From NCBI RefSeq assembly GCF_023218075.1, contig NZ_JALPTB010000054.1, positions 1-44,723 of the forward strand: a stretch of DNA of 44,723 nucleotides, given 5' to 3'. The translations under genes were made by a program, and so were the position numbers. Under the pieces are notes generated by a model that saw only the letters and a list, made by a program, of their open reading frames with translations, was not told where the DNA came from and searched no databases. Position 1 is the stretch's first letter. The number at the start of each line of letters is the position of its first letter. Below are positions 40,813 to 44,723 of this stretch, one piece after another. This DNA comes from Rhodococcus sp. HM1. Lineage in GTDB: Bacteria; Actinomycetota; Actinomycetes; Mycobacteriales; Mycobacteriaceae.

Positions 40813-41841
40813 TCACGGCTCGACCATCACGACCCGCACCCCGATCAGCCGTACTTTCCGGTCGTGATCGAACCGGTCCAGCAACGCGACCGCGGCGTCC
40901 GAGACGACCTGCGAGTCCAACGTCGGTTCGGGCAGGGCCCGGCCGGTGGTGTGGGTGGTGAACGGCGCGTACCGGAGCTTGACCTCCACCCGCACGCCCG
41001 GTCGCTGCTCGGCGCGGATGTCCTCGGTGGCACGGACCGCGAGCCGGCGCGCATGTTCGGCGAGTTCCGCCCAGTCGCTCACGTCGTGCTGGAACGTCAC
41101 CTCCCGCCCGTGCGACCGCGCGACCCACGGCTCGGCCGTCACGGTCGCGCCGCCGACCCCACGTCCCAGTCCGACGAGCCACGGCCCGGTCTTCGGTCCG
41201 AACCGCGCCGCCAGGTCCGCTTCCGACGCCATCGCGAGATCCCGCACGGTGCGGATCCCGAGCGCGTCGAGTTTCTTCGCGGTGCGCGAGCCGATACCCC
41301 ACAACGCGTCGGTGCCGCGGTCGCCCATCACCGCGAACCAGTTGTCGCGGGTGAGCCGGAACATGCCGCGCGGCTTGCCGAAGCCGGTGGCGATCTTGGC
41401 GCGCAGCTTGTTGTCGCCGATGCCCACCGAACAATGCAGTCCCGTCGCGTCGAACACCGCGGTCTGCACGGTCCGCGCGACCGCCTCCGGATCGTCGGTG
41501 TCCACCCCGAGGAACGCCTCGTCCCAGCCGAGGACCTCGACGACGACGCCGAGCCCGCGCAACGTGTCCATCACGACGTTCGACACCTCGGTGTAGGTGT
41601 CCGCGTCGACGGGCAGGAACACCGCGTCGGGGACCTTGCGGGCCGCGGTCCGCAGCGGCATCCCGGACCCGACGCCGTGCTCGCGGGCCTCGTAGGACGC
41701 CGTGGACACGACACCCCGTTCGGTCGGGTCGCCGCGACCGCCGACGATCACCGGCCGCCCCGCCAGGTCGGGGTTGCGCAGTACCTCGACCGCGGCGATG
41801 AACTGGTCGAGGTCGACGTGCAACACCCAGTGCCCGGTCAC
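40813..41841 (-). CDS. dinB2: Y-family DNA polymerase IV, DinB2 type
   Basis: The 342-residue translesion polymerase matches mycobacterial DinB2. The catalytic acids are D10, D107 and E108 (HVDLDQF and GWDEAFLG). The palm, fingers and thumb segments follow, including GIGDNKLRAKIATGFGKP and the helix-hairpin-helix LWGIGSRTAKKLDALGI. The position after DLDQF, a bulky aromatic steric gate in most relatives, is Ile15; it is Leu14 in M. smegmatis DinB2, which readily inserts ribonucleotides. The protein ends soon after the little-finger domain and has no QxxLF-type clamp-binding motif, like mycobacterial DinB2. GTG at 41841 overlaps the psuG stop by four bases (GTGA), so it is translated from the psuG message. 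Confidence 0.92.
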   Translation of the reverse strand: MTGHWVLHVDLDQFIAAVEVLRNPDLAGRPVIVGGRGDPTERGVVSTASYEAREHGVGSGMPLRTAARKVPDAVFLPVDADTYTEVSNVVMDTLRGLGVVVEVLGWDEAFLGVDTDDPEAVARTVQTAVFDATGLHCSVGIGDNKLRAKIATGFGKPRGMFRLTRDNWFAVMGDRGTDALWGIGSRTAKKLDALGIRTVRDLAMASEADLAARFGPKTGPWLVGLGRGVGGATVTAEPWVARSHGREVTFQHDVSDWAELAEHARRLAVRATEDIRAEQRPGVRVEVKLRYAPFTTHTTGRALPEPTLDSQVVSDAAVALLDRFDHDRKVRLIGVRVVMVEP

Positions 41842-42749
41842 CCGGATGCCAATTCGACGGCCACCGACGCGGCGAGGGCGACGTTCGCGCGGTAGACCGC
41901 GACGTTCACGTCGAGGCTGCGGCCACCGGTGGCGTGATGCAGGTGGGCGAGCAGGAACGGGGTCGTCGCCTTCCCCGTGACCCCGGCGGCCGCGGCGGCA
42001 TGCTCGGCGTCACGCAGCACCCGATCGTGCAGCGCCGGATCGAGCTGGTCCTGTTCGGGCACCGGATTGACCAGCAGCACAGCACTTTTCGAGCCGAGAC
42101 GGTCGCGGGCGTCGACGATCGCCGCGGCTTCGGCGGGCGACTCCACGGAATAGTCGATCGCGCAACCGCTGTCGCGCACGTAGAAGCCGGGGAACCGCCG
42201 CGTCCGATAGCCGACGACGGGCACGCTCAGGGTTTCGAGGCGTTCCAGGGACGCCGGAATATCGAGGATCGATTTCACTCCGGCGCTGACGACGAGGATC
42301 GGTACCGATGCCAGGGTGGTCAGGTCGGCGGATTCGTCGAACGTCGACGCCGCGCCGCGGTGGACGCCGCCCAGGCCGCCGGTCGCGAAGACCCGCACTC
42401 CCGCGTGGTGGGCGAGCACCGCGGTCGAGGCGACGGTCGTGCCACCCGAGATGCCTTTCGCCGCGGCGGCGGGAAGGTCGCGGACGCCGAGCTTCTCGAC
42501 GCCCGGCTCCGATCCGAGCGCGGTGATCTGCTCGTCCGACAACCCCACCGTGGGGATGCCACCGACCACGCCGACGGTCGCCGGCACCACGCCGGCGTCG
42601 CGCAGGTTCCGTTCGGCCTCGAACGCGACCTCGAGATTGCGAGGCGGGGTCAGCCCGTGCGTGAAGATCGTCGATTCCAGCGCGACGACCGGTCGCCCGT
42701 CGGCGACGGCGTCACGCACCTGCGGTGACACGTGGATGAGCGGGTTCAT
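41838..42749 (-). CDS. psuG: Pseudouridine-5'-phosphate glycosidase
   Basis: The 303-residue enzyme splits (or forms) the C-C glycosidic bond between uracil and ribose-5-phosphate in pseudouridine-5'-phosphate. Hallmarks are VALESTIFTHGLTPPRNLEVA with catalytic E25, KLGVRDLPAAAAKGISGGTTVAST, GLGGVHRG and SAGVKSILDIPASLE with the later lysine. ATG 42749 has GGAG five bases upstream; the upstream ATG at 42773 is less likely. The usual partner, a PfkB-type pseudouridine kinase (PsuK), is not adjacent. Instead the stop overlaps the GTG of dinB2. It is divergent from a lipoprotein gene. Confidence 0.93.
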   Translation of the reverse strand: MNPLIHVSPQVRDAVADGRPVVALESTIFTHGLTPPRNLEVAFEAERNLRDAGVVPATVGVVGGIPTVGLSDEQITALGSEPGVEKLGVRDLPAAAAKGISGGTTVASTAVLAHHAGVRVFATGGLGGVHRGAASTFDESADLTTLASVPILVVSAGVKSILDIPASLERLETLSVPVVGYRTRRFPGFYVRDSGCAIDYSVESPAEAAAIVDARDRLGSKSAVLLVNPVPEQDQLDPALHDRVLRDAEHAAAAAGVTGKATTPFLLAHLHHATGGRSLDVNVAVYRANVALAASVAVELASG

Positions 42750-42890
42750 CGATACTCCGATCCGTCGTCCCACACGGTAGGACGGGGCCGCGGGGACGCG
42801 GGCGGATTCGGTGATCGCGCGGACAGTCCGGCCGAGCCCGCCGCATACTGAACCGGACTAAGCGACCATCCAGTCCCATCGGAGCCCACC

Positions 42891-44039
42891 ATGCGCAGAC
42901 TCCCGATCTTCCTGGCCGCCACCGTCGTCGCGCTGGCCTCCGCGTGCACCAGCGACGACACGACCACCTCGCCCACGACGGGCACGGAATCCCCGGAGAG
43001 CGCCGAGTCCGCGCTGGCGGACCGGTTGCAGGAAACCCTCGACAGCCTGCACGGGGAGATCGGATTCCCCGGCGTCGTCGCGCGGGTGATCGGCCCCGAG
43101 GGGGAATGGACCGGGACCGCGGGTGTCGCCGGCGTCGACACCCAGCAGCCGCCGACACCGGAGGACCACACGCGCGTCGGCAGTCTCACCAAGACGATGA
43201 CCGCCACCGCGATCCTGCAGTTGTGGGAGGACGGACGGCTCGAGCTCACGGACCCGATCGGCAAATACGTACCGGGCCTTCCGAACGGAGACATCGCGAC
43301 GCTGGAGCAGGTCGCCACGATGACCAGCGGAATCCCCAGCTACACCTTCGACGAGGGGTTCCAGCAACAGCTGTTCGCCAACCCCGACGCTCCGTGGACC
43401 CCGGAACAACTCCTCGACGTGGTGCGCGGCGATCCGCCGAACTTCGCGCCCGGCGAGCAGTTCGAGTACTCCAACTCGAACTACGTCGCGCTCGGTCTCG
43501 TCGTCGAACAGGTCAGCGGGCAGAGCCTCGCGGACTACTTCGAGGAGCACCTGTTCGCACCCCTCGGCATGTCCGAGACGTCCCTGCCCGCCGACGCGGC
43601 GTTCCCCGACCCGCACCTGGCCGGCATCACCGAACAGGGCCAGCCGGAGGGCGAGACCGCCGACGCCACGAACTGGAACCCGTCGTGGGGATGGGCGGCC
43701 GGCGCCGTGATCTCCTCCATCGACGACCTGCAGCGCTGGGCGAAGGCGCTCGGCACCGGCGAGGGCATCCTCAACCCCGAAACCCAGCAGTACCGGCTCG
43801 AGTCGTTCAACTACGACGTGCCACCGGCCACCCCCGAACGCGCCTACGGCTTCGGCTGGGGCATCGAGAACGGCTGGCTCGAGCACACCGGCGAACTCCC
43901 CGGGTACAACACCTATGCCGGATACCTGCCGGCGTCCGGCACGATCCTGGTCGCCGCGGTCAACAGCGACATTCCTGCCGCCGACGGCACCGCCCCCGTC
44001 ACCGTCGTCGTCAACGCCCTGAAAGAGGATCTCCGGTAA
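42891..44039 (+). CDS. Beta-lactamase-fold serine hydrolase, lipoprotein
   Basis: The 382-residue protein has a signal peptide with lipobox LASAC (C19), so it is a membrane-anchored exported lipoprotein. A Ser/Thr-rich linker leads to a class C beta-lactamase / D-Ala-D-Ala carboxypeptidase-type domain. Motifs are S98-x-x-K101 (SLTK), Y193-S-N195 (YSNSN) and H332-T-G (HTGELPGYN). Enzymes with this HxG variant are mainly peptidases or esterases acting on peptidoglycan or small esters; strong beta-lactamase activity is not implied. ATG 42891 has GGAG seven bases upstream. Length is near the family norm. It is divergent from psuG and faces the third dioxygenase gene with a nine-base gap. Confidence 0.9.
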   Translation: MRRLPIFLAATVVALASACTSDDTTTSPTTGTESPESAESALADRLQETLDSLHGEIGFPGVVARVIGPEGEWTGTAGVAGVDTQQPPTPEDHTRVGSLTKTMTATAILQLWEDGRLELTDPIGKYVPGLPNGDIATLEQVATMTSGIPSYTFDEGFQQQLFANPDAPWTPEQLLDVVRGDPPNFAPGEQFEYSNSNYVALGLVVEQVSGQSLADYFEEHLFAPLGMSETSLPADAAFPDPHLAGITEQGQPEGETADATNWNPSWGWAAGAVISSIDDLQRWAKALGTGEGILNPETQQYRLESFNYDVPPATPERAYGFGWGIENGWLEHTGELPGYNTYAGYLPASGTILVAAVNSDIPAADGTAPVTVVVNALKEDLR

Positions 44040-44048
44040 CCCCGGAGG

Positions 44049-44723
44049 TCAGATCGCCTCGAACGGCTCGCCTTCGAGCGCGACCGACTCCCGGCCGTCC
44101 GGTCCGACCGGAACGTCACCGACGAGGGTGATCCGGTACAGCCGGCGATCGTCGTCGGTGGTGAGATCACGCGGCGCGAGGTGCACGCTGGAGCGGTTGT
44201 CCCAGAACGCGATCGAGCCAGGCGCCCACCGGAACCGCACCGTGTACTCCGGACGCGCCAGCTCGTCGTAGAACAGCTCGAGCAACCGGCGGCTCTCGTG
44301 CGGCGACACCCCGACGATGTGGGACGTGAAACCGGGATTGACGTACAGCGCCTTCTCCCCCGTCTCCGGGTGCACCCGCACAACCGGATGTTCGGTGAGC
44401 AGCGGCCGCTTCTCGACCCTGCGCAGGTAGTCCTCGGTGGGGGTGGTGCCCGCACCGGGACTGAACCGGTGCACGGCGCGCAGGCCGTCGGCGAGGGCCT
44501 TGACCGGCGCCGACAATCCTTCGTACGCGGCGACGGTGTTGGACCACTGGGTGTCGCCACCGTACGGGGGCAGCACCTCCGCACGCAGGATCGACGCTGC
44601 CGGCGGATTCACCGCGGCGGTGACATCGGCGTGCCAGCCGGGCCGGTCGTAGCCGGAAGTGCTCGCGACCCGGGCCTTGAAGCGGTCGCGGAAGATCGGG
44701 TAGATCGTCGGGTAGTTCGGGTC
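44049..44723 (-). CDS. TauD/AtsK-family dioxygenase (copy 3, N-terminus beyond the window)
   Basis: The 224 visible residues are the C-terminal three quarters of a TauD-family Fe(II)/2-oxoglutarate dioxygenase. The frame enters from the right edge as DPNYPTIYPIFRDRFKARV. It then shows the H-x-D iron motif WHADVTAAVNPPA, GGDTQWSNTVAAYEGL, TEHPVVRVHPETGEKALYVNPGF, the distal His in FWDNRSSVHLAP and the C-terminal RRLYRITLVGDVPVGPDG. It is clearly related to the two copies at 8.9-10.7 kb but more divergent, and closer in layout to mycobacterial alkyl sulfatase Rv3406 (YGGSTLW-type segment, HESR loop). It could belong to a second sulfur-scavenging unit beyond the edge. Confidence 0.93.
   Translation of the reverse strand, partial: DPNYPTIYPIFRDRFKARVASTSGYDRPGWHADVTAAVNPPAASILRAEVLPPYGGDTQWSNTVAAYEGLSAPVKALADGLRAVHRFSPGAGTTPTEDYLRRVEKRPLLTEHPVVRVHPETGEKALYVNPGFTSHIVGVSPHESRRLLELFYDELARPEYTVRFRWAPGSIAFWDNRSSVHLAPRDLTTDDDRRLYRITLVGDVPVGPDGRESVALEGEPFEAI

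Noticed and set aside
42825-42859. 7-bp inverted repeat AGTCCGG ... CCGGACT upstream of the serine hydrolase
   Set aside because: Arms are short and 21 bases apart; this is expected by chance in GC-rich DNA.
1-44723. CRISPR arrays, tRNA/rRNA genes, insertion sequences, prophage or attachment sites
   Set aside because: Reading both strands I found no spaced direct-repeat array, no cloverleaf-like sequence and no transposase, integrase or phage protein.

Overview
The window is high-GC actinobacterial DNA, most likely Rhodococcus or a close mycolic-acid relative. The inference rests on close family matches to mycobacterial proteins recalled from memory (FadD15, FusA2, DinB2, the beta-carbonic anhydrase CanA, AroQ-delta chorismate mutase), on TAnnnT promoter-like boxes, GTG and TTG starts, F420/PPOX-type enzymes and long antisense shadow ORFs. 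No rRNA, tRNA, CRISPR array, transposase or phage gene was seen.

Left part (1-11.6 kb): the end of a LysM protein; a TY-Chap chaperone-like protein; a macrodomain hydrolase divergent from 4-alpha-glucanotransferase MalQ; a MarR regulator overlapping a FadD15-type acyl-CoA ligase; a MaoC-type hydratase; and an apparent sulfur-scavenging cluster made of an IclR regulator, two tandem TauD/AtsK-type dioxygenases and an orphan substrate-binding lipoprotein. That cluster ends in two back-to-back hairpins. A third dioxygenase of the same family is cut by the right edge.

Middle (11.7-27 kb): a tightly coupled jetA-jetB-jetC operon of a type II Wadjet (SMC-like anti-plasmid) system with no jetD nuclease gene next to it; an acyl-CoA synthetase facing a thiolase with a perfect 7-3-7 palindrome at its promoter; a membrane protein; chorismate mutase behind a long, comparatively AT-rich leader; a short-chain dehydrogenase fold protein without the catalytic Tyr/Lys; an FMN reductase; an unrecognised small protein; and an aldehyde dehydrogenase with a TetR-like operator candidate.

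Right part (27-44.7 kb): the most unusual locus is an 1836-residue homologue of the glutamate synthase large subunit. It has an altered iron-sulfur cysteine loop and a long C-terminal extension, and its stop codon overlaps the start of a CysJ-like NADPH diflavin reductase. No GltD is present, so the reductase looks like a replacement electron donor. A very large perfect hairpin follows, then fusA2, an alpha/beta hydrolase with a canA-type carbonic anhydrase, two membrane proteins, another hydrolase, a PPOX/F420 enzyme, psuG overlapping dinB2 (a Y-family polymerase with Ile at the sugar steric-gate position), and a beta-lactamase-fold lipoprotein.

Most genes look intact. Many pairs are convergent with little or no spacing. 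Perfect hairpins mark the ends of several units, and palindromes at several start regions suggest local repressor control.
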